DNA of 64,000 nucleotides from Pseudomonas putida S13.1.2 (GTDB taxonomy: Bacteria; Pseudomonadota; Gammaproteobacteria; Pseudomonadales; Pseudomonadaceae): assembly GCF_000498395.2 (NCBI RefSeq), contig NZ_CP010979.1, positions 6,106,001 to 6,170,000 on the forward strand. Reading direction: 5' to 3'. Numbering within the stretch: the first letter of the stretch is position 1; each line of letters begins with the position of its first letter. Positions 45,501 to 53,591 of the stretch are shown here, one piece after another. The translations under genes and the position numbers were made by a program. The notes beneath the pieces are model-generated. The model did not search any database, was not told the DNA's origin, and was given only the letters and a program-made list of their open reading frames with translations.

Positions 45501-45519
45501 GCGAAAGATTTGCATTTGC
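45501..45519 (-). promoter_or_regulatory. Candidate Fur box upstream of icmP
   Basis: Read on the minus strand this is GCAAATGCAAATCTTTCGC. It matches 12 of 19 positions of the classical GATAATGATAATCATTATC and is partly palindromic. It lies 76 bases before the icmP start. The position and the iron-linked operon make Fur control plausible. Confidence 0.45.
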
Positions 45520-45583
45520 TGTAAAGGGGCGGGTGCGCAATTCATGTAAATGCCGGTCACAGCCTGTAACCGGGCCAATCGGC

Positions 45584-47638
45584 TCAGAGCATCGAAACCT
45601 GGTTACGCTGCGCCTGCTTGAGGAAACTGGTCAGCTCACGGGCCGACAGCGGCTTGCTGTAGTGATAGCCCTGGCCCTCGTGGCAGCCTTGGGCAACGAT
45701 GTAGGTTTCCTGTTCGGCGGTTTCCACACCTTCGGCGATCACCTGCATGCCCAGGCTCTTGCCCAGCTGAATGATGGCGCGAACGATGGTGGCGTCGTCA
45801 TCGTCGTCCAGCAGGTCCTGGACGAAGCTCTTGTCGATCTTGATTTTGTCCAGCGGCAGCGATTTCAGGTAGCTGAGAGACGAATAGCCAGTGCCGAAGT
45901 CGTCGATGGCAATCAGCGCCCCAGAGCGGCGCAGGCTCAGCAGGTGCTGAGCGGCAGTGCTGATGTCTTCCATCAGGCCGGTTTCGGTGACTTCCAGCTC
46001 CAGGCTGCGTGGCGGCAGGCGGTAGGCCTGCAGCAGGTTGTTGACCACCCGTGGCAGTTCACTGTGGTGCAGCTGCACGGTGGACAGGTTGACTGCCATG
46101 CGCAGCTCGCTGAAACCTTGGTCGTGCCATTCGCGCAGTTGCCGGCAAGCCTGGTCCAGTACCCATTCGCCGATGCTGATGATGCTGCCGTTCTGTTCGG
46201 CCAGCGGAATGAACTGGTCCGGCGGCACCATGCCCAGCTCTGGATGCTGCCAGCGCAGCAGCGCCTCGACGCCGACCACGCGGTGGTCGCGGTAGCTGAT
46301 CTGTGGTTGGTACACCAGGTACAGCTGGTTGCGCGGCAGGGCTTCGCGCAGGTCCTTTTCCAGCTCGCGGCGGCGGCGCATCTCGCTGTCGACGCTGGCG
46401 ATGTAGAACTGGTAGCGGTTGCGCGAACGGGCCTTGGCCAGGGTCATGGTCTGTTCGGCTTTCTGCAGCAGCTTCTCGGTGCTGTCGCCGTCTTCGGGGA
46501 ACAGGGTAATGCCGATGGTAGCGCGCAGGCGGATCTGCTGGTGGTGGTCGAGGTCGAATGGCACTTCCAGGTCGTCGAGGATGCTCTGCGCCAGTTCTGC
46601 CGCTTCGTAGGGCTGCTCGATATTGGCCTGCACCAGGGCAAACTGGTCGCCGCCCAGCCGCGCCAGGGCGCCCAGGCGGCCGCTGTGGGCGCGCAGGCGG
46701 TCGGCCAGGGCCAGCAGCAGCTGGTCACCGACCTGGTAGCTGAACTGCTCGTTGATGCCCTTGAAGTCGTCCAGGCCCACGCACAGTACCGCCACACGGT
46801 GTTGCAGGCGACCGCCATCGACGAGGATCTTGTCCAGTTGCTGCTGCAGTTGCTGGCGGTTGGGCAGGCCGGTGAGGAAATCGTACTGGGCCATGCGCTG
46901 CAGGCTGTTTTCGGCTTCATGGCGCAGGTGGGTGTTGCGCTCGATCGACGCCAGCAGCTGGTTGGCAGTGTTGACCCACAGGCCCAGTTCGTTCTTCTCG
47001 TGGCCCTTGAGCAGCGGTATCTGGTGTTGGCTTGGGCGATCGGGGTTGATCTGGGTGAGGTGCTCGATGATCTTGGACAGCGGTTTGGTCAGCAGCCAGT
47101 GGTAGACCAGGTACAACACCAGGCCCATGGCCAAGGCGCGCAGTACGCCGGAAATGAAGATGATCACCGCATTGATCAGGAAGTCTTCGCCGTAGGACGA
47201 GGTATCGAGGGTAATGCTGAGGTCGCCGTAGTATTCGCTGTAGGGGCCGCGGCCGACCAGTTGCGTGGTGTAGGTGCGTTCCTGGCCCAGGATCGGGTCG
47301 GTCAGCCAGCGCATGGACATGTCCCGCAGCGGGCGGGACTTTTCGGCCAGCATGGTTTCGTTGGGGTGGCCGATGGACGCCATGCGCACTGATTCGTCCT
47401 GGAACAGGCCTTCCATCACCTGCATGCCCATTTCGCGGTCGAGGCTGTACACCGCCTGGGTGGAGGGGTCGCGGAACATGTCGAGGATGCGCTGCGCATC
47501 ATTGTTCACGGCCTGGCGGGTCTTGTAGGTGTCGTAGACAATTTGCGCACAGCTGAGCACGACGCCAACCGCCAACGCCGACAGCAGCACGACCCTGAGC
47601 AACTTGACCGACAAGCTGTTCCGCAATTCCAGCTTCAA
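45584..47638 (-). CDS. bifA: Cyclic-di-GMP phosphodiesterase BifA (degenerate GGDEF plus EAL)
   Basis: A 684-residue membrane enzyme with segments at about residues 11-34 and 155-180 around a periplasmic domain, then HAMP-like linker, GGDEF and EAL domains. The GGDEF motif is GGDQF at about 329-333, the form known for BifA, which has no cyclase activity; the EAL domain is intact (VEALLRW, about 458) with DDFGTGYSSLSYL and EGVETAEQ. BifA lowers c-di-GMP and promotes motility and biofilm dispersal. I start at the TTG preceded by AAGGAAACCCCA; an upstream ATG pair at 47671 lacks a ribosome site and would add 11 residues. Confidence 0.9.
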   Translation of the reverse strand: MKLELRNSLSVKLLRVVLLSALAVGVVLSCAQIVYDTYKTRQAVNNDAQRILDMFRDPSTQAVYSLDREMGMQVMEGLFQDESVRMASIGHPNETMLAEKSRPLRDMSMRWLTDPILGQERTYTTQLVGRGPYSEYYGDLSITLDTSSYGEDFLINAVIIFISGVLRALAMGLVLYLVYHWLLTKPLSKIIEHLTQINPDRPSQHQIPLLKGHEKNELGLWVNTANQLLASIERNTHLRHEAENSLQRMAQYDFLTGLPNRQQLQQQLDKILVDGGRLQHRVAVLCVGLDDFKGINEQFSYQVGDQLLLALADRLRAHSGRLGALARLGGDQFALVQANIEQPYEAAELAQSILDDLEVPFDLDHHQQIRLRATIGITLFPEDGDSTEKLLQKAEQTMTLAKARSRNRYQFYIASVDSEMRRRRELEKDLREALPRNQLYLVYQPQISYRDHRVVGVEALLRWQHPELGMVPPDQFIPLAEQNGSIISIGEWVLDQACRQLREWHDQGFSELRMAVNLSTVQLHHSELPRVVNNLLQAYRLPPRSLELEVTETGLMEDISTAAQHLLSLRRSGALIAIDDFGTGYSSLSYLKSLPLDKIKIDKSFVQDLLDDDDDATIVRAIIQLGKSLGMQVIAEGVETAEQETYIVAQGCHEGQGYHYSKPLSARELTSFLKQAQRNQVSML

Positions 47639-47688
47639 TGGGGTTTCCTTAATCCATGCGCATGGCATCATTTTGCCATCAACGATGA

Positions 47689-47723
47689 CGATACACTATC
47701 GGCCGATCATGAGCAGTGTATCG
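47689..47723. promoter_or_regulatory. Perfect dyad upstream of bifA
   Basis: CGATACACT (47689-47697) and AGTGTATCG (47715-47723) are exact inverted copies separated by 17 bases, which hold a second palindrome, ATCGGCCGAT. The site lies 51-85 bases before the bifA TTG. It has no T-run and is more likely an operator than a terminator. The protein that would bind it is unknown. Confidence 0.5.
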
Positions 47724-47815
47724 GTTGCCTGACCCCGCAACTTGAGTGCGCTGTATCAATCTTCCAGAGCTTTGATGTTAGCGCGCTATGCGGGCTGAGC
47801 AAGCAAAACCGTGCA

Positions 47816-47910
47816 GGCCTTTTCGCGGGCACGCCCGCTCCCACAGGGAGAGCATCAAGGTCACGGGTGGCGCCGTATCTGTGGGCGCGGGCATGCCCGC
47901 GAAAAGGTTT
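47816..47910. repeat. REP pair k, between sodB and bifA
   Basis: Inverted REP copies with unequal stems: GCGGGCACGCCCGC on the left and GCGGGCATGCCCGC on the right, the latter preceded by GTGGGCGCG instead of GTGGGAGCG. The flanking genes are in tandem. Confidence 0.85.
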
Positions 47911-47920
47911 GCACAGGCAC

Positions 47921-47947
47921 AAAAAAACCCGGCACATGGCCGGGTTT
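47921..47947 (-). terminator. Intrinsic terminator after sodB
   Basis: On the minus strand AAACCCGGC and GCCGGGTTT form a perfect nine-base stem with a five-base loop, followed by a T-run. It lies 20 bases after the sodB stop. Confidence 0.93.
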
Positions 47948-47966
47948 ATGATCAAGGCTGGATGAC

Positions 47967-48563
47967 TCAGGCCTTGAAGGTCTTGCCTTCGAACTGTTCG
48001 GCAACGAAGGCCCAGTTGACCAGGTTCCAGAACGCCTCGACGTACTTCGGACGCAGGTTGCGGTAGTCGATGTAGTAGGCGTGTTCCCAGACGTCGCAGG
48101 TCAGCAGCGGGGTGTCGCCGCTGGTCAGCGGGCAGCCGGCGCCGATGGTGCTGGCCAGTGCCAGGGAACCGTCAGCTTTCTTCACCAGCCAGCCCCAGCC
48201 GGAACCGAAGGTGCCAACCGAAGTCTTGGTGAACTCTTCCTTGAACTTGTCGAAGGAACCGAAAGCGGCGTTGATGGCCTCAGCCAGTGCACCGGTAGGC
48301 TGGCCGCCGCCGTTTGGCGACAGGCAGTTCCAGTAGAAGGTGTGGTTCCAGACCTGAGCGGCGTTGTTGAAGATGCCGCCCGAAGAGGTCTTGACGATCT
48401 CTTCCAGGGTCTTGCCTTCGAATTCGGTGCCTGGGACCAGGTTGTTCAGGTTCACGACATAGGTGTTGTGGTGCTTGTCGTGGTGAAACTCCAGGGTTTC
48501 CTTGGAGATGTGCGGCTGCAGGGCATCGTGGGCGTACGGCAGCGGCGGCAATTCAAAAGCCAT
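47967..48563 (-). CDS. sodB: Superoxide dismutase, iron type
   Basis: SodB dismutates superoxide in the cytoplasm. The 198-residue protein is full length, starting MAFELPPLPYAHDALQPHIS. Metal ligands are His27 in LEFHHDKHH, the His of WNHTFYWN, and Asp and His in DVWEHAYYIDYRN. The sequence type (GGIFNNAAQVWNHTFYWNCL, FGSGWGWLV) is that of Fe-SOD. The start follows AGGAG. It has its own leader and terminator, so it is transcribed alone. Confidence 0.97.
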   Translation of the reverse strand: MAFELPPLPYAHDALQPHISKETLEFHHDKHHNTYVVNLNNLVPGTEFEGKTLEEIVKTSSGGIFNNAAQVWNHTFYWNCLSPNGGGQPTGALAEAINAAFGSFDKFKEEFTKTSVGTFGSGWGWLVKKADGSLALASTIGAGCPLTSGDTPLLTCDVWEHAYYIDYRNLRPKYVEAFWNLVNWAFVAEQFEGKTFKA

Positions 48564-48602
48564 GGTGGATCTCCTGATTCAGGTCTAGTTCGCGGTTTGC
48601 GC

Positions 48603-48624
48603 AGGGCCGATCACGGGCGGCCCT
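48603..48624 (-). promoter_or_regulatory. Hairpin in the sodB leader
   Basis: On the minus strand AGGGCCG and CGGCCCT form a perfect seven-base stem around an eight-base loop, 40 to 61 bases before the sodB start. There is no T-run. A leader hairpin may affect mRNA stability or small-RNA pairing; nothing more can be said from sequence. Confidence 0.35.
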
Positions 48625-48667
48625 ATGAGCGTCGGCGAGTTTGTACTCTTTGCGACGCAAGGGGTCG

Positions 48668-48673
48668 ATCATA
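48668..48673 (-). promoter_or_regulatory. Candidate sodB -10 element
   Basis: TATGAT on the minus strand, 105 bases before the sodB start and upstream of the leader hairpin. I see no clear -35 hexamer at the proper spacing. Confidence 0.3.
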
Positions 48674-48801
48674 GCACCAGCCCCGGCGCATAACCACGCA
48701 ACAAACATAGGGAATAGAGGTTCCGCAGCGGTTGGCGGGTACCGACCAGTGGTGGTCGCTTCCAGGCCAACCGATGTGTGCCGGGCCATGCAGGCCAGAG
48801 G

Positions 48802-49401
48802 TCAGTTGAAGATCAGCTGCGCCGCCACCGCGAACATCATCACCGCCACCATGAGGTCGAGCATGCGCCACGTCGCCGGCCGTGCCAGCCACGGTGCCAG
48901 CCAGGCCGCACCAATCGCCAGGGTCGAGAACCACAGCAGCGAGGCACTGGCCGCCCCGGCCACGTAGGCACCAGGTTCGGTCTGCTGGGCGCCCAGCGAG
49001 CCGATCAGCAACACTGTATCCAGGTAGACATGCGGGTTCAGCAGCGTCACCGCCAGGGCACTGAGCAGCACCGCACGCCGCGAGCGTACGCCCTGGCCCT
49101 GCTGGTGCTTCAGGCTCTGGCTGGAACAGGCGCTGCGCAGGGCCTTGGCGCCGTACCAGATGAGGAACACCGCGCCGCCCCAGCGCGCGACCGCCAGCAA
49201 GGTCGGGTTGTGCGCCAGTACCGTGGCCAGGCCGAACACCCCGGCAGCCACCAGCAGGGCATCACAGACGATGCACAGCGCTGCCACCGGCAAGTGATGC
49301 TCACGGCGCAGGCTCTGGGCGAGGACGAAGGCGTTCTGGGCGCCGATGGCCATGATCAGGCCGAAGGCCACCAGCATGCCGTTGAGATAGCTTTGCCACA
49401 T
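48802..49401 (-). CDS. argO: LysE/ArgO family basic amino acid exporter
   Basis: A 199-residue inner membrane protein with about six hydrophobic segments. The N-terminal LNGMLVAFGLIMAIGAQNAFVLAQSLRREHH is the signature of LysE/ArgO exporters for lysine or arginine. Also present is VRSRRAVLLSALAVTLLNPHVYLDTVLLIGSLG with the conserved NPH-YLDT. It is divergent from an argP-type regulator, the same arrangement as lysE-lysG and in line with argO control by ArgP. The exported amino acid cannot be told from sequence alone. Confidence 0.9.
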   Translation of the reverse strand: MWQSYLNGMLVAFGLIMAIGAQNAFVLAQSLRREHHLPVAALCIVCDALLVAAGVFGLATVLAHNPTLLAVARWGGAVFLIWYGAKALRSACSSQSLKHQQGQGVRSRRAVLLSALAVTLLNPHVYLDTVLLIGSLGAQQTEPGAYVAGAASASLLWFSTLAIGAAWLAPWLARPATWRMLDLMVAVMMFAVAAQLIFN

Positions 49402-49501
49402 GGCGTGCGCTCCATATATGAACCCGAAAGATGCTGGCCATTGTGGTTGTTCACGCTGTATAAGAAAAACAAATAAAGCTGATCCGTCATTAGGAAAATC
49501 G

Positions 49502-50392
49502 ATGTTCGACTACAAGTTGCTGGCCGCCCTGGCGGCGGTGATCGAACAGGGTGGTTTCGAGCGAGCCGCGCAAGTGCTGGGCTTGTCGCAGTCGGCCATT
49601 TCCCAGCGCATCAAGCTGCTCGAAGCGCGGGTCGGGCAACCGGTGCTGGTGCGTGCCACGCCGCCCAGCCCGACCGAAGTCGGCCGCCAGTTGCTCAACC
49701 ATGTGCAGCAGGTGCGCCTGCTTGAACGCGACTTGCAGCGCCAGGTGCCGGCGCTGGATGAGGAGGGCACGCCGGAACGCCTGCGCATCGCCCTTAACGC
49801 CGATAGCCTGGCCACTTGGTGGGCCGGTGCGGTAGGCAACTTCTGTGCGCAGCAGAACGTGCTTACCGACTTGGTTGTAGAAGACCAGGAAGTGGGCCTG
49901 AAACGCATGCGTGCCGGCGAAGTGGCGGCCTGCCTGTGTGGCAGTGAACGCCCGGTAGCCGGGGCCCGCAGCCTGCTCCTTGGGGCCATGCGCTACCGGG
50001 CGTTGGCCAGCCCAGGGTTCATGGCGCGGCATTTCCCCCAGGGCTTTGTCGCCAGTCGCCTGGCCCGCACCCCGGCGATCGTGTACGGCCCGGATGATTT
50101 CCTGCAGCACCGCTACCTGGCATCACTGGGCATCGAGGACGGCTTCCTGCACCACCTGTGCCCGTCGTCCGAAGGCTTCCTGCGCATGACCGAGGCAGGG
50201 CTGGGCTGGGGGCTGGTGCCCGAACTGCAGGCTCGGGAGCAGCTGGCCAGCGGGCAGTTGGTGGAAATCTGCAGCGATACCCCCATCGACGTGCCGCTGT
50301 ACTGGCATCATTGGCGCAATGGCGGGCAATTGCTCGCGCAACTGACCGACCACCTGCGGCACACCGCACGTCAATGGCTGGTGCCCTTGTAG
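49502..50392 (+). CDS. argP: LysR-type regulator ArgP (IciA)
   Basis: A 296-residue LysR protein whose N-terminal DNA-binding domain MFDYKLLAALAAVIEQGGFERAAQVLGLSQSAISQRIK is nearly the canonical ArgP sequence. The effector domain follows (LRIALNADSLATWWAGAV, with CLCGSERPVAGARSLLLGAMRYRALAS). ArgP activates argO and senses lysine and arginine. The ATG follows an AGGAAAATCG sequence; a 34-codon extension upstream is rejected. It is divergently transcribed from the exporter gene with a 100-base gap that must hold both promoters. Confidence 0.93.
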   Translation: MFDYKLLAALAAVIEQGGFERAAQVLGLSQSAISQRIKLLEARVGQPVLVRATPPSPTEVGRQLLNHVQQVRLLERDLQRQVPALDEEGTPERLRIALNADSLATWWAGAVGNFCAQQNVLTDLVVEDQEVGLKRMRAGEVAACLCGSERPVAGARSLLLGAMRYRALASPGFMARHFPQGFVASRLARTPAIVYGPDDFLQHRYLASLGIEDGFLHHLCPSSEGFLRMTEAGLGWGLVPELQAREQLASGQLVEICSDTPIDVPLYWHHWRNGGQLLAQLTDHLRHTARQWLVPL

Positions 50393-50441
50393 CCGCGGTT
50401 GGCGTCAGTTGCATCTGAAATCTGGCAAGACGGAGTCTTAC

Positions 50442-51437
50442 ATGCGAATTCTGGTCACCGGCGCGAGTGGCTTCATTGGCGGGCGCTTTGCGCGCTTCGC
50501 CCTGGAGCAGGGCCTGGACGTGCGGGTCAGCGGCCGCCGCGCCGAAGGGGTCGAGCACCTGGTCAAGCGCGGCGCCCAGTTCATTCCCGGCGACCTGGGC
50601 GATCCCGAGCTGGCCCGCCGCCTGTGCCAAGGCATGGAGGCTGTGGTGCACTGCGCCGGCGCAGTGGGCAACTGGGGGCGCTACCAGGACTTCTACCAAG
50701 GCAATGTGATCGTCACCGAAAACGTGGTCGAGGGCTGCCTGAAGGAACATGTGCGGCGCCTGGTGCACCTGTCGTCGCCGTCGATCTATTTCAACGGCCG
50801 TTCGCGCCTGGACATCCGTGAAGAGCAGGTGCCGCGCCGTTTTCACGACCACTATGGGCAGACCAAGCACCTGGCCGAGCAAAAAGTGTTCGGTGCCCAG
50901 GAGTTCGGCCTTGAAGTGCTGGCGTTGCGCCCGCGTTTTGTCACCGGTGCCGGCGATGCCAGCATTTTTCCGCGGCTGATGCAGATGCAGCGCAAAGGCC
51001 GCGTGGCGATCATCGGCAACGGCTTGAACAAAGTCGATTTCACCAGCGTGCACAACCTCAACGAAGCATTGCTTAGCGCGTTGTTCGCCGACGACCGTGC
51101 GCTGGGTCAGGCCTACAACATCAGCAACGGCCAGCCGCTGCCGCTGTGGGACGTGGTCAACTACGTGATGCGCCAGATGCAGCTGCCGCAGGTTACCCGC
51201 TACCGTTCCTACGGCCTGGCCTACAGCCTGGCCGCGTTGAACGAGGCGGCTTGCATGCTGTGGCCGGGGCGCCCGCAACCTACCTTGTCGCGCTTGGGGA
51301 TGCAGGTGATGAGCCGTGATTTCACCCTGGATATCAGCCGCGCCCGACAGTACCTGGACTACCAGCCCAAGGTCAGCCTGTGGACGGCGCTGGATGAATT
51401 CTGCGGGTGGTGGAAGCATTTGCCGCCTGGGCAGTGA
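50442..51437 (+). CDS. NAD-dependent extended SDR (epimerase / 3-beta-HSD-like)
   Basis: The 331-residue enzyme has the Rossmann motif ILVTGASGFIGGRFARFA (TGxxGxxG) and the active-site pair HDHYGQTKHLAEQKV (YxxxK), with the upstream Ser in HLSSPSIYFNGRS. The C-terminal part (FTSVHNLNEALLSAL, AYNISNGQPLPLWDVVNYV) is typical of the 3-beta-hydroxysteroid dehydrogenase/isomerase subgroup. The substrate is unknown. The start follows CGGAGTCTTAC, 49 bases after argP, so it may belong to the same transcript. Confidence 0.85.
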   Translation: MRILVTGASGFIGGRFARFALEQGLDVRVSGRRAEGVEHLVKRGAQFIPGDLGDPELARRLCQGMEAVVHCAGAVGNWGRYQDFYQGNVIVTENVVEGCLKEHVRRLVHLSSPSIYFNGRSRLDIREEQVPRRFHDHYGQTKHLAEQKVFGAQEFGLEVLALRPRFVTGAGDASIFPRLMQMQRKGRVAIIGNGLNKVDFTSVHNLNEALLSALFADDRALGQAYNISNGQPLPLWDVVNYVMRQMQLPQVTRYRSYGLAYSLAALNEAACMLWPGRPQPTLSRLGMQVMSRDFTLDISRARQYLDYQPKVSLWTALDEFCGWWKHLPPGQ

Positions 51438-51524
51438 AGCCGCTGGAGTGACAATGGTCATCAACGCGCCGCGCTTGCGGTTTATACTCGTGCCTCTTTG
51501 CGACTACCGCGGTTGAATGTATCC

Positions 51525-52394
51525 ATGCGTAACCATGCTCACGATGACTTCGATGACGTGCCCAGCTTGCGGGCGGGCACCGTTGATGATGACGAACTGA
51601 TGCCGGCGCACGTGGTGCGCAGCCGCCAGAAAGCCGCCCGTGGTGCCAGCACGGCGCCGTTGTGGGCGCTGCTCGGCGCTTCGTTCATTGCGTTGGCGGG
51701 CCTGGGCTGGTGGAGCTTCCAGCAGATCTCGCTGATGGAGCAGCAACTGGTGGCGACCCAGGAGAGTTTTGCCCGCATCAGTGAAGAAGCAGCCGGGCGT
51801 TTGCAGGCGATCAGTGGCAAGGTGGAAGCCAGCGAGTCTGGTGTCACAACCAGCAGCGAGGCGCTGAAGCTGCAGTTGCGCCAGTTGCAGCAAGGCGTAG
51901 CCGGGCAGACCGGCGACCTGGGTAAGCGCCTGGAGCAGGTGCTGGCCGATACCCGTGAACAGCAGAAGGCTGTGACCGAGCTGCAAAGCCAGCTGCAGGC
52001 GCAGTTGAAGCTGGTGAATGGCGAGCTGGCCGCGTTGCGTTCAGGGCAGGTTGATGGCGGCAAGCTGGATGCCCAGTTGAAGGGCCTGAACGAGCAGGTT
52101 GCCGCGCTGAAGGCCGCTCAGGTGGATAGCGGCACGCTGGACGGGCAGCTCAAGAGCCTGGGCAGCGATGTGGCGGCGCTGAAGAAGCAGGGTAACCCCA
52201 GCGCTGCCATTCAGAGCCTGGAGCAGGACATGCTGGTGCTGAAGAGCCAGATCGACAACCGCCCGGCTGCTGCGGCGTCCGGTGGTGCGTCGGTGCAGGA
52301 GTTTGATGCGTTCCGGGCGCAGATGACCCGCAACCTGAATACCTTGCAGAGCCAGGTCCAGAATCTGCAACAGCAGATCAACGCTCGGCCGTGA
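51525..52394 (+). CDS. Single-pass membrane protein with long coiled coil, unknown function
   Basis: A 289-residue protein with an acidic N-terminal tail (HDDFDDVPSLRAGTVDDDEL), one membrane helix at about residues 44-65, and a periplasmic coiled coil from about residue 70 to the end. The coiled coil contains a repeat of about 24 residues: NGELAALRSGQVDGGKLDAQ, then NEQVAALKAAQVDSGTLDGQ, then a shortened third copy SDVAALKKQG. I do not recognise a family. The architecture resembles periplasmic spacer or septal-ring proteins. It lies between the SDR gene and a REP pair. Confidence 0.8.
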   Translation: MRNHAHDDFDDVPSLRAGTVDDDELMPAHVVRSRQKAARGASTAPLWALLGASFIALAGLGWWSFQQISLMEQQLVATQESFARISEEAAGRLQAISGKVEASESGVTTSSEALKLQLRQLQQGVAGQTGDLGKRLEQVLADTREQQKAVTELQSQLQAQLKLVNGELAALRSGQVDGGKLDAQLKGLNEQVAALKAAQVDSGTLDGQLKSLGSDVAALKKQGNPSAAIQSLEQDMLVLKSQIDNRPAAAASGGASVQEFDAFRAQMTRNLNTLQSQVQNLQQQINARP

Positions 52395-52400
52395 CGCCGC

Positions 52401-52514
52401 AGGGGAGGGCGTTGCCCCCCTATCGCGACACAAGGCCGCTCCCACAATGTACGGTGTACGCCGATCCATTGTAGGAGCGGCCTTGTGTCGCGATAGGGCC
52501 GCAAAGCGGCCCCG
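52401..52514. repeat. REP pair l, between the coiled-coil gene and xenB
   Basis: Inverted REP copies of variant ATCGCGACACAAGGCCGCTC with matched arms, although the CACAG end is changed to CACAAT/ATTGTAG, with matching changes on both arms. It lies between convergent genes. Confidence 0.88.
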
Positions 52515-52524
52515 GCAATCTTGA

Positions 52525-53574
52525 TTACAACCGCGGATAATCGATGTACCCCACCGGCCCCTTGCCATAGAAGGTCTCAGGCCGCGCCTCGTTCAACGGC
52601 GCATCCGCCGCCAGCCGCGCCGGCAGGTCGGGGTTGGCGATGAACGGCACGCCAAACGCCACCGCATCGGCCTTGCCACTGGCCAGGGCCGCATTGGCAC
52701 TGGCTTTGTCAAACCGCTCGTTGACGATGTACGGGCCGCCGAACGCTTCCTTGATCAATGGGCCGATGCTGTCATCGGCTTCCCGCTCCCGCGAGCAGAT
52801 AAAGGCAATGCCCCGCTTGCCCAGCTCGCGAGCCACGTAGCTGAAGGTTTTGGCGCGGTCATCATCACCCATGTCGTGAGCATCGGCACGCGGCGCCAGG
52901 TGCACCCCTACGCGGTTCGCGCCCCACACTTCGATGGCCGCATCGGTCACCTCCAGCAGCAGGCGCGCCCGGTTTTCCACCGACCCACCGTAGCGGTCGG
53001 TGCGCTGGTTGGTGCTGCTTTGCAGGAACTGATCGAGCAGATAGCCGTTGGCGCCGTGGATCTCTACACCATCGAAACCGGCAGCCTTGGCATTCTCGGC
53101 ACCGCTGCGGTAGGCCTCGACGATATCGATGATCTCTTCGGTTTCCAGCGCGCGAGGGGTGGGGTAGTCACTCAGCGGGCGCACCAGGCTTACATGGCCC
53201 TTGGGCTGGATCGCGCTGGGGGCGACAGGCAGCTCGCCGTTGAGGTAGCTGGGGTGTGAGATGCGGCCAACGTGCCACAGTTGCAGGAAGATACGCCCGC
53301 CGGCGGCATGCACGGCCTTGGTGACGTTGTTCCAGCCGCGCACCTGCTCATCGTTCCAGATGCCGGGGGTATCCGGGTAGCCGACGCCCATGGCAGCGAC
53401 CGAAGTCGCCTCGCTGAGGATCAGCCCGGCGCTGGCGCGCTGCACATAGTATTCGGCCATCAGCGCATTGGGCACGCGGCCTTCGTCGGCACGGCAGCGC
53501 GTGAGCGGGGCCATGATGATGCGGTTGGGCAGTTGCAGGTCGCCCAGTGTGATCGGATCGAAAAGCGTGGTCAT
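52525..53574 (-). CDS. xenB: Xenobiotic reductase B, Old Yellow Enzyme family
   Basis: The 349-residue FMN enzyme reduces activated alkenes and, in characterised relatives, nitrate esters and nitroaromatics with NADPH. It starts MTTLFDPITLGDLQLPNRII, with MAPLTRCRADEGRVPNALMAEYY, the flavin-site LQLWHVGRISHPSYL, GFDGVEIHGANGYLLDQFLQ and the C-terminal FGVPFIANPDLPARL. Length and sequence agree with Pseudomonas XenB as I recall it. The ORF is open far upstream, but the ATG after GGCAGGTAACCGTT is the natural start. It follows an ArsR-type regulator gene by 17 bases. Confidence 0.93.
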   Translation of the reverse strand: MTTLFDPITLGDLQLPNRIIMAPLTRCRADEGRVPNALMAEYYVQRASAGLILSEATSVAAMGVGYPDTPGIWNDEQVRGWNNVTKAVHAAGGRIFLQLWHVGRISHPSYLNGELPVAPSAIQPKGHVSLVRPLSDYPTPRALETEEIIDIVEAYRSGAENAKAAGFDGVEIHGANGYLLDQFLQSSTNQRTDRYGGSVENRARLLLEVTDAAIEVWGANRVGVHLAPRADAHDMGDDDRAKTFSYVARELGKRGIAFICSREREADDSIGPLIKEAFGGPYIVNERFDKASANAALASGKADAVAFGVPFIANPDLPARLAADAPLNEARPETFYGKGPVGYIDYPRL

Positions 53575-53591
53575 AACGGTTACCTGCCTTG

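Noticed and set aside
45317..47392. Plus-strand open frame of 691 codons opposite bifA
   Set aside because: It is antisense to a complete GGDEF-EAL protein with all motifs present; the translation is Gln/His/Val-rich and unlike any protein.
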